Shown here: piece by piece, positions 40,938 through 50,257 of the stretch | How positions within the stretch are numbered: position 1 is the stretch's first letter | Layout of the letters: each line of letters begins with the position of its first letter | Source: Sphingomonas mollis | GTDB lineage: Bacteria; Pseudomonadota; Alphaproteobacteria; Sphingomonadales; Sphingomonadaceae | Direction of reading: 5' to 3' | Assembly (NCBI RefSeq): GCF_016427505.1 | Contig: NZ_JAELXS010000001.1 | Location: 186,001-250,000 of the forward strand | Length of the DNA stretch: 64,000 nt | Program-made: the position numbers and the translations under genes | The notes under the pieces: model-generated | What the model saw: the letters and a program-made list of their open reading frames with translations, nothing else | Told to the model about the DNA's origin: nothing | Databases searched by the model: none

Positions 40938-41001
40938 GGCGCGGCTCCTAGCCGGGCCGGCGCCGGGAGCAAAGCCGGGAGCGGCTCGTTACCCGATATG
41001 A

Positions 41002-41835
41002 ATGACCGATCCCCACCCCGATAGCGCGCCGGATGCCGGTAACGACGATGTCGAGGACCTGAAGGCGGCCGACGCGACAGAGTTGCATCGTGCGGTGCGC
41101 GAGGCGGGCGAGGAGGAACTGGACCGGCCGTTTGCCGCCTTGTTTTGGTCGGCGTTGGCGGCCGGACTGGCGATCAACACATCCCTGATCATCGAGGCAG
41201 CGCTGCACCGCGACCTGCCCGATGTGCCGTGGCGCGGGCTGGTCGTGTCGCTGGGCTATCCGATCGGTTTCCTGATCGTGATCCTCGGGCGGATGCAGTT
41301 GTTCACCGAAAGCACGGTGACGGCGATGTTGCCGCTGGTGACGCGGCCGTCGTGGTGGGCGCTGCGCCGGACGGTGCGATTATGGGGAATCGTGCTGGGT
41401 GCCAATCTGGTCGGCACCGGCATCGCCGCCGGCCTGATCGCGGCGGGCGTGCTGGGGGACGACAGCCTGCGGGTGGCGGCGATCGAAATCTCCCTGCGCA
41501 TCACCGAACTGGGGCCGTGGGCGACCTTCCTGAACGCGATCCCGGCCGGCTTTCTGATCGCGGTGCTGGCCTGGACGTTGCCCAATGCGCGCGATCAGGC
41601 GTTCTGGATCATCATGGCGATCACCTATGCGGTCGCGATCGCCGGGTTCAGCCATTCGGTGGTGGGATCAGACGAGGCGTTCCTGCTGGCGTTCAGCGGC
41701 CATGTCGGCTGGGCGGAGGCGCTGTTCGCGCTGATCGCGCCGGCGGTGGTGGGCAATCTGGTCGGCGGTGCGGGCTTGTTCGCGGTGCTGGCCCATGCGC
41801 AAGTGCGCAGCGATAAGGAAAATGACGATGGCTAA
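41002..41835 (+). CDS. Formate/nitrite transporter family channel
   Basis: A 277-residue protein: an acidic cytosolic N-terminus (about 45 residues), then six membrane helices of the FNT aquaporin-like fold ('FWSALAAGLAINTSLIIEAA', 'SLGYPIGFLIVILGRMQLFT', 'LWGIVLGANLVGTGIAAGLI', 'AFWIIMAITYAVAIAGFSHS', 'FSHSVVGSDEAFLLA', 'VVGNLVGGAGLFAVLAHA'). FNT pentamers conduct formate, nitrite, hydrosulphide or other small anions. This longer subgroup is often of unknown substrate. It overlaps the next gene's start by eight bases. Confidence 0.9.
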   Translation: MTDPHPDSAPDAGNDDVEDLKAADATELHRAVREAGEEELDRPFAALFWSALAAGLAINTSLIIEAALHRDLPDVPWRGLVVSLGYPIGFLIVILGRMQLFTESTVTAMLPLVTRPSWWALRRTVRLWGIVLGANLVGTGIAAGLIAAGVLGDDSLRVAAIEISLRITELGPWATFLNAIPAGFLIAVLAWTLPNARDQAFWIIMAITYAVAIAGFSHSVVGSDEAFLLAFSGHVGWAEALFALIAPAVVGNLVGGAGLFAVLAHAQVRSDKENDDG

Positions 41836-42445
41836 GCCGAAAAAGGCCGCGAAGCAGGCAGCGAAGGCGGCGAAGCGGGCCGATATCGAACAGACGCACC
41901 GTGCGACCACCCGTCCCGATGGCCCCGTCGCGCAGATCGCGGGCAAGGCGAGCGAACTGGCTGACCAGCCGCCGCTGATCGCGATTTCCGCCGCGACGAT
42001 CCTGCTGGGCGCGGCGATGCGGCGGCCGGCGGTATTGCGCAGCGGGGTACGGATGCTGGCGAGCCATCTGCTGGCGACGGGCGTGAAATCGGTGCTGAAG
42101 GCCAGTATCGACCGCACCCGGCCGGCGCGGGCGGTGAAGGAAGGGCATCGGATCGAGCGGGGCAGCGGCGCCGGGGACACGTCGATGAACTCGTTTCCCT
42201 CCGGCCACACGGCGGGCGCGGTGGCGGTGGCGCAGGCGGTCGCGACCGAATCGACCGCGGCGGGATTACCGTTACAGGTTGCGGCGCTGGGTGTGGCGGC
42301 GATGCAGCCGGTGCGCGGGAAACATTATATGAGCGATGTGCTGGCCGGCGCGGCGATCGGATGGGTGGCCGAGCGGGTGGCCCATGCCGGGCTGCGCGTC
42401 GGCGAGGCGGGGCTGAAGGCCGGCATCGCGCGGTTTCGGGAATAG
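41828..42445 (+). CDS. PAP2-family membrane phosphatase
   Basis: A 205-residue protein with a Lys/Ala-rich N-terminus (MAKPKKAAKQAAKAAKRA). The three PAP2 motifs are present: 'KASIDRTRPAR' (K-x6-RP), 'SFPSGHTAGAVAVAQA' (PSGH) and 'VRGKHYMSDVLAGAAIGW' (SR/H-x5-D). It probably dephosphorylates lipid phosphates at the inner membrane. AAGGA precedes ATG 41828 at good spacing; ATG 41822 is in frame but too close to it. The gene overlaps the end of the channel gene, so the pair is coupled. Confidence 0.88.
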   Translation: MAKPKKAAKQAAKAAKRADIEQTHRATTRPDGPVAQIAGKASELADQPPLIAISAATILLGAAMRRPAVLRSGVRMLASHLLATGVKSVLKASIDRTRPARAVKEGHRIERGSGAGDTSMNSFPSGHTAGAVAVAQAVATESTAAGLPLQVAALGVAAMQPVRGKHYMSDVLAGAAIGWVAERVAHAGLRVGEAGLKAGIARFRE

Positions 42446-42480
42446 GAGTGGCGTTCGCAGGCAGCGTTGGCAATCCTGCC

Positions 42481-42566
42481 CACCCTCACCCTTCCGCGGC
42501 TTTGCCGCTCCCTCCCTCTCCCATCGGGAGAGGGAAAGACGCCGCAGGCGGCGCAGGGTGAGGGTG
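42481..42566. repeat. Repeat E, gene-free copy of the cassette-2 element
   Basis: The first 54 bases (42481-42534) match repeat C at 49 of 54 positions. Two of the five differences are a compensatory C-G to G-C swap inside the second hairpin (GCGGC-TTT-GCCGC). The element closes with GGGTGAGGGTG at 42556-42566, the complement of its own beginning, making an 86-base solo palindromic unit. It lies between the PAP2 gene and metK (convergent). Confidence 0.85.
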
Positions 42567-42576
42567 ATTGCCGCGC

Positions 42577-43782
<1,206 letters not shown>

Positions 43783-43797
43783 CAGTGCCTCATAACG

Positions 43798-43817
43798 ATA
43801 TAAAGATAGCTTTATAT
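43798..43817 (-). promoter_or_regulatory. Palindromic operator-like site upstream of metK
   Basis: ATATAAAG (43798-43805) and CTTTATAT (43810-43817) form a perfect inverted repeat around ATAG, in otherwise GC-rich DNA, 16 bases before the metK start and inside the 40-base lnt-metK gap. Its shape resembles sites I recall for ArsR-type methionine-cycle regulators (SahR group). That match is from memory and unverified. Confidence 0.6.
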
Positions 43818-43822
43818 GTTCT

Positions 43823-45373
43823 CTATCGACCGCGACGGCGGATGGCAACGCCGACCGCGAACAGACCGAGCGCAACGATCGCCGCCAGCGCATTGCCGAT
43901 GCGCGCGAACAGGGTGGGGGCGAGGGCGGGCGGGATCGGCCGTTCGATCGCGCCGGCGGTTTCGTGCGGCACGATGGCGATCAGGCGGCCATCGGCGGCG
44001 ATGATCGCGGAAATGCCGGTGGGGGTCGAACGGATGATCGGCAGCCCTTCCTCGATCGCCCGCATCCGTGCCTGCGCCAGATGCTGCGGCGGTCCCCAGC
44101 GGCCGAACCACGCGTCGTTCGACGGGTTGAACAGCACGCGCGGCCGGTGCGCGCGGTCGACGACCTCGCCCGAGAAGACGATCTCGTAGCAGACCTGAAT
44201 GCCGATCGGGCCGAAGCCGCGCCATTCGATCGCGCGCGGGCCGGGGCCGGGGGTGAAATCGATATCGCCGGGGACGAGCCGGGCCATGCCCAGCGGCCTG
44301 AGCAGCGCCGGCAGCGGCAGATACTCGCCGAAGGGGACGAGGTGTGCCTTGTCGTACCGCGCGACGATGCGGCGGTCGGCGGTCATCGCCAGCACCGAAT
44401 TGCCCGCCCCCGCGATCCCGTCATTGGCGTCGAAGGCCAGCGTGATCGCGTTGGTCATCAGCAGATCGCGGGGGCCGAGGGTGCGGGCGATCCGCGCCCG
44501 CGTGTCCCCGGGCCAGCGTCCGGCATAGACGTACGACGGATAGCCGTCCTCCAGCAGGTCGTGCACCAGTCCCTCCGGCCAGACGACCAGCCGGGGAATG
44601 GCACCGGGGGTGCCCGACAGCCGGATCAGTCTGGCGAGGGCGAGTTCGCCGCCGGCCTCGCCGCGTTCCTCGTTGCCGATGTTTGGCTGTACGACGCGGA
44701 CCAGCGGGGTGCCGGGCGCCGCATCGGGTGCGTTCGTCCACAACGCCGACAGCGCGGCGAGGCCGGTGACGCCGCCCGCCAGTGCCGGCAAGGTCCAGCG
44801 CCGCCGCGCCAGATGCAGCAGGGCGCCCGCCGCGACGATCGTCAACCCCGACAGCGCATAGGTGCCGACCCATGCCGACAGTCGCGCGACACCGATCGCG
44901 GGCAACCAGATGACGCCGAGCGGGTCCCACGCATAACCGGTGAACAGCACCGCGCGCAGATACTCGGTCGCGATCCACGCCGTGGCGAAAAACATTACAT
45001 AGGCCGTATCAGGCGCCCGCCCGCGCAGGCGCCATGCGATGCCCGCCGCGACCATCGGATACACCGCCAGATACAGCGCCAGCGCGACCGCCGCGAAATA
45101 GCCGAGCACCGGCGGCATCGCGTCCTGAAAGTCGAACGCGTGCTGGAACCAGTTGTTGTTGACGGTGAAATGCCCCAGCCCGAACAGCCAGCCGCGCGAC
45201 AGGGCGGTGCGGAACGTCGGCGCGGCATGGATCAGCGCCATCCAGGCCGCGAAACAGATCAGGGTCAGCGGCCACAGGTCCAGCGGCGCAAAGCCACAGG
45301 CGGCCAGCGCGCCGAGCAGGATGCACGACAGGGCCGGGCCTAGGGCGGGGCCGGGGGCGGGATAGCGGTTCAT
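43823..45373 (-). CDS. lnt: Apolipoprotein N-acyltransferase
   Basis: A 516-residue inner-membrane enzyme adding the third acyl chain to lipoproteins. Six or so N-terminal membrane helices are followed by a periplasmic nitrilase-like domain whose catalytic triad is visible: Glu in '[13 protein letters not shown]', Lys in '[17 protein letters not shown]', and Cys in '[13 protein letters not shown]'. '[15 protein letters not shown]' is also typical, and a final membrane helix ends the protein. ATG 45373 is chosen; the frame extends to 45601 without coding character. Confidence 0.95.
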   Translation of the reverse strand: MNRYPAPGPALGPALSCILLGALAACGFAPLDLWPLTLICFAAWMALIHAAPTFRTALSRGWLFGLGHFTVNNNWFQHAFDFQDAMPPVLGYFAAVALALYLAVYPMVAAGIAWRLRGRAPDTAYVMFFATAWIATEYLRAVLFTGYAWDPLGVIWLPAIGVARLSAWVGTYALSGLTIVAAGALLHLARRRWTLPALAGGVTGLAALSALWTNAPDAAPGTPLVRVVQPNIGNEERGEAGGELALARLIRLSGTPGAIPRLVVWPEGLVHDLLEDGYPSYVYAGRWPGDTRARIARTLGPRDLLMTNAITLAFDANDGIAGAGNSVLAMTADRRIVARYDKAHLVPFGEYLPLPALLRPLGMARLVPGDIDFTPGPGPRAIEWRGFGPIGIQVCYEIVFSGEVVDRAHRPRVLFNPSNDAWFGRWGPPQHLAQARMRAIEEGLPIIRSTPTGISAIIAADGRLIAIVPHETAGAIERPIPPALAPTLFARIGNALAAIVALGLFAVGVAIRRRGR

Positions 45374-45528
45374 TGCCGCGCTATGGGTCGGGGCGTCCGT
45401 CGCCGCAATCCTTCCGATCATGTGGGCGATTGCGCGAGAGGGTGGGGATATCTTCGTGCCGCCGATCATTATGTCGTCATGCCGCGTCGTCCGCGGTCCC
45501 CCATCATATCCGACACGAGGAATCTTCC

Positions 45529-46581
45529 ATGGCGACCAAAGCCTATGGCGCGCACGCCGCCGACCGTCCGCTCGAAGCGATCGAGATCGAACCGCGCGCA
45601 CCCGGTGCGACCGACGTGCAGATCGACATCGCCTATTGCGGCGTCTGCCATTCCGACCTGCATCAGGTCCGCGCCGAATGGGAAGGTACGCTGTACCCTT
45701 GCGTACCGGGGCATGAGATCGTCGGCCATGTCACCGCGGTCGGCGACGGCGTGTCGGGCTTCAAGGTCGGCGATACGGTCGGCGTCGGCTGTCTGGTCGA
45801 CAGCTGCCAGCATTGCGGATCGTGCGACGAGGGGCTGGAGCAATATTGCGAGAACGGCTTCACGCTGACGTACAACTCGCCGACCGAAGACAAGCCGGGC
45901 CACACGCTGGGCGGCTATGCGGAGCGGATCGTCGTCGACGAGAAATTCGTGCTGCGGATCAGCCACCCCGCCGAACAGCTCGCCGCCGTCGCGCCGCTGC
46001 TGTGCGCGGGCATCACCACCTATTCGCCGCTGAAGCATTGGGGCGCGGGTCCGGGCAAGAAGGTCGGCATCGTCGGTATCGGCGGCCTTGGCCATATGGG
46101 CGTGAAGATCGCCCATGCGCTGGGCGCGCATGTCGTCGCCTTCACGACGTCGGAATCGAAGCGTCAGGACGCGCTCGATCTGGGCGCGGACGAGGTCGTG
46201 GTGTCGCGCAACGAGGACGAGATGGCGGCGCACGCCAACAGCTTCGACATGATCCTGGATACGGTGGCGGCCAGCCATCTGCTCGACGCGTTCACCGCGC
46301 TGTTGAAGCGGGACGGCACGCTGGTGCTGGTCGGCGTGCCGGATCAGCCGCATCCGTCGCCCAATGTCGGCGCGCTGATCTTCCAGCGTCGTCAGATCGC
46401 CGGCTCGCTGATCGGCGGCATCGCCGAAACGCAGGAGATGCTCGATTTCTGCGCGGCCAACGACATCGTCTCGACCATCGAGATGATCCCGATCCAGAAG
46501 ATCGACGAGGCCTATAACCGGATGCAGAAGAGCGACGTAAAGTATCGCTTCGTCATCGATACGGCGTCGCTGGCGGCGTGA
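45529..46581 (+). CDS. Zinc-dependent NAD(P) alcohol dehydrogenase (YahK/CAD type)
   Basis: A 350-residue medium-chain dehydrogenase. The catalytic zinc site is in 'AYCGVCHSDLHQVRAEW' and 'CVPGHEIVGHV', and the structural zinc Cys cluster in 'VDSCQHCGSCDEGLEQYC'. The cofactor loop is 'GIGGLGHMGVKIAHALGAHV'. Overall it resembles the cinnamyl-alcohol dehydrogenase group (YahK, YjgB) that reduces a wide range of aldehydes with NADPH. GAGGAA precedes ATG 45529. It is divergent from lnt. Confidence 0.93.
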   Translation: MATKAYGAHAADRPLEAIEIEPRAPGATDVQIDIAYCGVCHSDLHQVRAEWEGTLYPCVPGHEIVGHVTAVGDGVSGFKVGDTVGVGCLVDSCQHCGSCDEGLEQYCENGFTLTYNSPTEDKPGHTLGGYAERIVVDEKFVLRISHPAEQLAAVAPLLCAGITTYSPLKHWGAGPGKKVGIVGIGGLGHMGVKIAHALGAHVVAFTTSESKRQDALDLGADEVVVSRNEDEMAAHANSFDMILDTVAASHLLDAFTALLKRDGTLVLVGVPDQPHPSPNVGALIFQRRQIAGSLIGGIAETQEMLDFCAANDIVSTIEMIPIQKIDEAYNRMQKSDVKYRFVIDTASLAA

Positions 46582-46590
46582 TCCAGACGG

Positions 46591-46618
46591 ACGGGGCCGG
46601 TGCGTTACCGGCTCCCGT
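46591..46618. terminator. Putative terminator between convergent genes
   Basis: The 11-base-pair stem (46591-46601 with 46607-46618, one bulged T) overlaps the stop of the minus-strand gene and follows the alcohol dehydrogenase stop by nine bases. The T-rich stretch TTCTTCCT follows on the plus strand. Confidence 0.45.
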
Positions 46619-47003
46619 TCTTCCTGTCGAAAGCGCGGGTGCGGGTGATGACGACATTGTCGCGCACCACCTGCATCCGGCCATCGAGTTCGCGACGCTC
46701 GGCATCGGACAGACCGTTTTCGGCATACATGCCGGCCAGCAGGCCGACCGACGCGGTTTCCCGGCGAAGGCCGCGTGCTTCACGTCTGGACAGCGCACCG
46801 CTGTCACGGGCCTTGTCGACCCGTTGACGGACGTCCGCGACCTCGTCGTTGATCGTCGGACCGGCCGGGCGCTCCACCGGCAATCGCGGGGACGACCAGC
46901 TATCTGGCGGCAGGCGATCGCCCGGCAGGCTACGCTGTTTGAATTGAGCCTGCGCGCCGACCGACAGCGACAACAGAACGAACCCCATGGCCAGCCAGCG
47001 CAT
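46605..47003 (-). CDS. Secreted hypothetical protein
   Basis: A 132-residue protein with a signal peptide (MRWLAMGFVLLSLSVGAQAQ). The mature part is polar and helical: a Pro-rich start, then 'INDEVADVRQRVDKARDSG', 'LSRREARGLRRETASVGLLA' and 'LSDAERRELDGRMQVVRDNV'. The last blocks look like EF-hand-like or coiled helices of small periplasmic proteins, but no Ca-binding loop is seen. GGGAGG lies before ATG 47003. The function is unknown. Confidence 0.78.
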   Translation of the reverse strand: MRWLAMGFVLLSLSVGAQAQFKQRSLPGDRLPPDSWSSPRLPVERPAGPTINDEVADVRQRVDKARDSGALSRREARGLRRETASVGLLAGMYAENGLSDAERRELDGRMQVVRDNVVITRTRAFDRKNGSR

Positions 47004-47110
47004 CACATCCTCCCGACATTGCGATGGCATAATGTCATGCCCTGTCGATGAACGGCGGCTGAGTGGCTGCGGCCTTTCGCGACCGTGGTGCATTGGCTAG
47101 AACCCGCATC

Positions 47111-47533
47111 ATGACCCTGCGCCCCTTCCATCTCGCCTTTCCCGTCCACGATCTTGCCGCCGCGCGCGCCTTTTACGGCGATGTGCTGGGTTGCGCGGAG
47201 GGGCGATCGAGCGACCAGTGGATCGATTTCGATCTGGGCGGGCATCAGATCGTCGCGCATCTCGATCCGGCGGCGAAACCCGTCGTGGTGGAGAATGGCG
47301 TCGACGGCCATCACGTGCCGGTGCCGCATTTCGGCGTCGTACTGACCATGCCCGACTGGGAGACGATGGCCGACCGCGTTCGCGCGGCGGGCATCCCGTT
47401 CGGTATCGAACCCCATGTCCGCTTCAAGGGGCAGACGGGCGAGCAGGCGACGATGTTCTTTTACGACCCCAGCGGCAACGCGCTGGAGTTCAAGGCGTTC
47501 GCCGACGACGCTTCCCTCTTCGCCAAGGATTGA
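47111..47533 (+). CDS. VOC/glyoxalase superfamily protein
   Basis: A 140-residue vicinal-oxygen-chelate protein made of two beta-alpha-beta modules. '[20 protein letters not shown]' holds the first metal His, '[20 protein letters not shown]' the second, and '[15 protein letters not shown]' the metal Glu. Members include dioxygenases, isomerases and resistance proteins; the reaction is unknown. ATG 47111 gives the family start; the frame's upstream start at 47063 is unlikely. The next gene follows two bases later. Confidence 0.9.
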   Translation: MTLRPFHLAFPVHDLAAARAFYGDVLGCAEGRSSDQWIDFDLGGHQIVAHLDPAAKPVVVENGVDGHHVPVPHFGVVLTMPDWETMADRVRAAGIPFGIEPHVRFKGQTGEQATMFFYDPSGNALEFKAFADDASLFAKD

Positions 47534-47535
47534 CC

Positions 47536-47838
47536 ATGGGCCAGCCGATCTCACTCGATATTCCGCATAGCCTGGGCAAGGCGGGTGTCCGCCAGCGGCT
47601 GGACGGCGGCATCACCCGGATTACCGAGAAGATCCCCGGCGGCGGCCATGTCGATCATCGCTGGGAGGGGGATACGATGCACTTCACCGTCTCGGCGATG
47701 GGCCAGACGATCGCGTCGAGCGCGACGGTGTTCGAGGACAAGGTGCATGCCGTCGTCGATCTGCCCGGTTTCCTCGGCCTGTTCGCGGGCAAGGTCCGCG
47801 ACGTGATCGCGCGGGAAGCGCCGAAGCTGCTGAAGTAA
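47536..47838 (+). CDS. Polyhydroxyalkanoic acid system family protein
   Basis: A 100-residue protein matching the PHA_gran_rgn family: 'ISLDIPHSLGKAGVRQRLDG', 'KIPGGGHVDHRWEGDTMHF', 'AMGQTIASSATVFEDKVHAV' and 'DLPGFLGLFAGKVRDVIARE'. The family name comes from genes near polyhydroxyalkanoate loci; the biochemical function is not known, and no PHA genes are nearby. It starts two bases after the VOC gene's stop. Confidence 0.9.
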   Translation: MGQPISLDIPHSLGKAGVRQRLDGGITRITEKIPGGGHVDHRWEGDTMHFTVSAMGQTIASSATVFEDKVHAVVDLPGFLGLFAGKVRDVIAREAPKLLK

Positions 47839-47850
47839 CCGGCGCCCGCC

Positions 47851-48759
47851 TCAGCCCGCCGGTGCGCGGCGTATCGGGGGCAGGGCGTTGCAGATATCCG
47901 CCCCGCCCGCCGGCACCACGAAGAATGGCGGCGCGCGGTTCTCGCGTGAAGCGATCCAGGCGGTGAAGCGTGGATTGTCGGTACGGCGATACTGGAACCG
48001 GGGACGCTCGGCCGCCGGGATCTCGCTCGCCAGCCGGACCGCCGTGATCGCCACCTGCTCGCCCGGCGTCTTGTAGAAACCCAGATCGCCGGTGCCGCGC
48101 GGCAGAGCCGACAATCGCTCGATCCCGTCGATCACCCGGCCGACGATCGCGACATTGCGGTCGAGCGCGCGGGGACCATGGCCGATCGCGGCATACAGGT
48201 CGCCGCCGCTGCCCGTGCTGGGCGCCAGATCGCGGGCGACGCCGACCATGCCATAACAATGCGGCACCCACTCGGCGGTCGCATTGCCCGCCAGCGGCCA
48301 CCCGTCGCGGCTGTACCCAGCCCATGGTGCATACGGGTCCGGCTTCGTCAGCTTCGCCACCGCGGTGGTGCCGGCATGATCGTACTCGGCGGGCGGGTTG
48401 GCGACGATGCCGGGCGGCAAGGGCTTCTTCTCGGTCGCATCACCCCATTGCCCCACGTAATTGTCCTGCACCCGGTACACGCTGGCGCCGGCATCCCACC
48501 ACCGCGCCGCGGCCAGCCGGCGGATATTGTCGACATGCACCGGCGCATAGGCCGGCGCCAGCCGCACCGCCACGGTGCCGCCACCCGCCAGCGTGACCAC
48601 CATCACCTCGTCATCGGGGATCGCGACCCAGTCCTCGGGCAGGGGGGCGGACGGCAGGGCGGCGGGGGCCGCAGCCGGGGCGGGAACGGGCGTGGTGACA
48701 GGGGCGGCGGGTGCAGGGGCAGCCTGAACCAGGCCGGCGAGGACGAGCGCGATCATCAT
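47851..48759 (-). CDS. Cyclophilin-type peptidyl-prolyl isomerase, exported
   Basis: A 302-residue protein with a signal peptide (MMIALVLAGLVQAAP), an Ala/Pro-rich linker (about 17-45) and a diverged cyclophilin domain: 'VVTLAGGGTVAVRLAPAYAP', 'HVDNIRRLAAARWWDAGASV', 'YRVQDNYVGQWGDATEKKPL', 'GMVGVARDLAPSTGSGGDLY', 'DRNVAIVGRVIDGIERLSAL'. Acting in the periplasm, it should catalyse proline isomerisation, although several canonical active-site residues are changed. ATG 48759 or 48756 starts the signal peptide; the frame beyond it runs through the tRNA gene. Confidence 0.88.
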   Translation of the reverse strand: MMIALVLAGLVQAAPAPAAPVTTPVPAPAAAPAALPSAPLPEDWVAIPDDEVMVVTLAGGGTVAVRLAPAYAPVHVDNIRRLAAARWWDAGASVYRVQDNYVGQWGDATEKKPLPPGIVANPPAEYDHAGTTAVAKLTKPDPYAPWAGYSRDGWPLAGNATAEWVPHCYGMVGVARDLAPSTGSGGDLYAAIGHGPRALDRNVAIVGRVIDGIERLSALPRGTGDLGFYKTPGEQVAITAVRLASEIPAAERPRFQYRRTDNPRFTAWIASRENRAPPFFVVPAGGADICNALPPIRRAPAG

Positions 48760-48846
48760 GCCATCAACGTGCCCGAGCGATCGTCTGCACGCAATGTCTT
48801 GCGCCGCCGCCCACTCCCGCCTAGTGCCGCCCCTTCCAGAGCATGC

Positions 48847-48937
48847 GGAGCGGTGGCCGAGTGGTCGAAGGCGCTCGCCTGGAAAGTGAGTATACGCCAA
48901 AAGCGTATCGAGGGTTCGAATCCCTCCCGCTCCGCCA
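48847..48937 (+). tRNA. tRNA-Ser (anticodon GGA)
   Basis: A 91-base cloverleaf. The acceptor stem GGAGCGG (48847-48853) pairs with CCGCTCC (48927-48933), discriminator G, and encoded CCA (48935-48937). The anticodon loop CTGGAAA gives GGA (48881-48883), reading UCC/UCU. The long variable arm (TATACGCCAAAAGCGTATC) is typical of serine tRNAs, and the T-loop GGTTCGAATCC is normal. It borders the accessory region to its right. Confidence 0.97.
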
Positions 48938-49168
48938 TTTCGTCTCAAAGGCAAATTGTCCTTGAGAATCGACGCCGGAAACGGCGCTGTTCCAGGCGTT
49001 TTGATAGATTCAGAGGTCTATTGATGGATTCTCCGTCGCCTTTGGGCGCGGTATGAAACCAGATGCCGCGCGCTATCGATGCTGCGCGGATCGCCTGATT
49101 GTCCGCGCGTGCCTCAGGTCGTTTCGGTTTTCCGATCGTGACCAGTACCCCAACGCTATGGGCCAGGG

Positions 49169-50257
49169 TCAGGGGTCGAGCGGGTCGATGGGGTCCACGC
49201 GCCGTGAGGCGGCGTCGGGGCGGAAAGTGATGGCATTCGGCGCAGGTCGCGAGCCGATCCGGCCCGGTTGATAGCCGAGTTCGCGCTGATTGCGCGCCGT
49301 GAATGCCGGACTGGCGATCGCGTCGATATGCGCGGTGTTGCTGACGACGAGCGTGTCGCGATCCAGCGGCGCGCCGAGTACGATCAGCTGACGGGTCGCG
49401 TTGCGCAGGTTGGTGGTGGTGTGCCGCGCATAGGGTTCGACGATGATCGCGTCGGCCGGAATGCCGAACCGGTCGATCAGCGCGCGGCGCATCTCCACCG
49501 CCTCGACATGCGGCGTGTCACGCGGGTGGACCGCGCTGCCGCTGACGATAATGAAAGGCGCCAGCCCCTGGTCGAACGCGTCCGCGGCCAGCCGGACGTT
49601 GGCCTTTCCACGCGCACTGAGCGGCGTTGCGATGTCTTCTGGCCCGACGCCCAATGCGATGATCGCGCTGTAGCGGAAGCGCGACCAGTCCATTCCCCGA
49701 GCCTTCGCTATCGCGCCGGCATTGTATCGCTGGCCGAGCGGCTCGAATGCGATCGCCGCGTCCTTGCCGTTCGCGTCGAGCAGGGCGAGAGCCAGCGAAA
49801 GGCTGGGATCGCCAGTGACCGCGGGATCGTTGCGCTGCATGGTCGCCAGCATCACGGCATCAGCAACTTTCGCCGCGAAGCCGGCGCTGCCGAACGCCTC
49901 GTCGGAACCGTCGATCAGGGGGTAGCGCGGCAGCTTGCCGACGCCATAGACGCGCAGCACTTCGTTCAGGCCGTCGACCTCACGCCGTACGTCGTCCGCA
50001 GCGGCGCCGGCGTCGCGGGCCAGCGCCTCGCGCTCGTCGTCGCGCCAGATCGCGGCCTCGACCAGGCAGGGCGCGGCGGCAGCGCAGTCGGCAATACGCC
50101 GTTGCCTTACCGCGCCCGCCAGCGTGCGTCCGCGCAGCGACGGGAACAGCCGGCCTGCCATGGCAGCGAGATGGGCGTCGCGAACGGGCGCTGCCGCCGC
50201 CGGGATCGCGGCGAGCAACGCCGCGGCCGTTAATGCCGCGGCGCCGCGTCTCACCAT
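49169..50257 (-). CDS. YdcF/DUF218-family exported protein
   Basis: A 362-residue protein with a signal peptide (MVRRGAAALTAAALLAAIPA), a helical N-terminal half with a Cys pair ('RIADCAAAAPCLVEAAIW'), and a C-terminal DUF218 (YdcF-like) domain: 'YSAIIALGVGPE', 'GKANVRLAADAFDQGLAPF', 'IIVSGSAVHPRDTPHVEAVE', 'ADAIIVEPYARHTTTNLRNA'. Family members are linked to envelope polysaccharide steps, with no reaction shown. It overlaps the end of the TonB receptor gene by seven bases, so it probably belongs to the same operon. Confidence 0.85.
   Translation of the reverse strand: MVRRGAAALTAAALLAAIPAAAAPVRDAHLAAMAGRLFPSLRGRTLAGAVRQRRIADCAAAAPCLVEAAIWRDDEREALARDAGAAADDVRREVDGLNEVLRVYGVGKLPRYPLIDGSDEAFGSAGFAAKVADAVMLATMQRNDPAVTGDPSLSLALALLDANGKDAAIAFEPLGQRYNAGAIAKARGMDWSRFRYSAIIALGVGPEDIATPLSARGKANVRLAADAFDQGLAPFIIVSGSAVHPRDTPHVEAVEMRRALIDRFGIPADAIIVEPYARHTTTNLRNATRQLIVLGAPLDRDTLVVSNTAHIDAIASPAFTARNQRELGYQPGRIGSRPAPNAITFRPDAASRRVDPIDPLDP

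Noticed and set aside
48756..48954. N-terminal extension of the cyclophilin gene through the tRNA
   Set aside because: The added residues are antisense to tRNA-Ser, and the true start at 48759 or 48756 begins a signal peptide.
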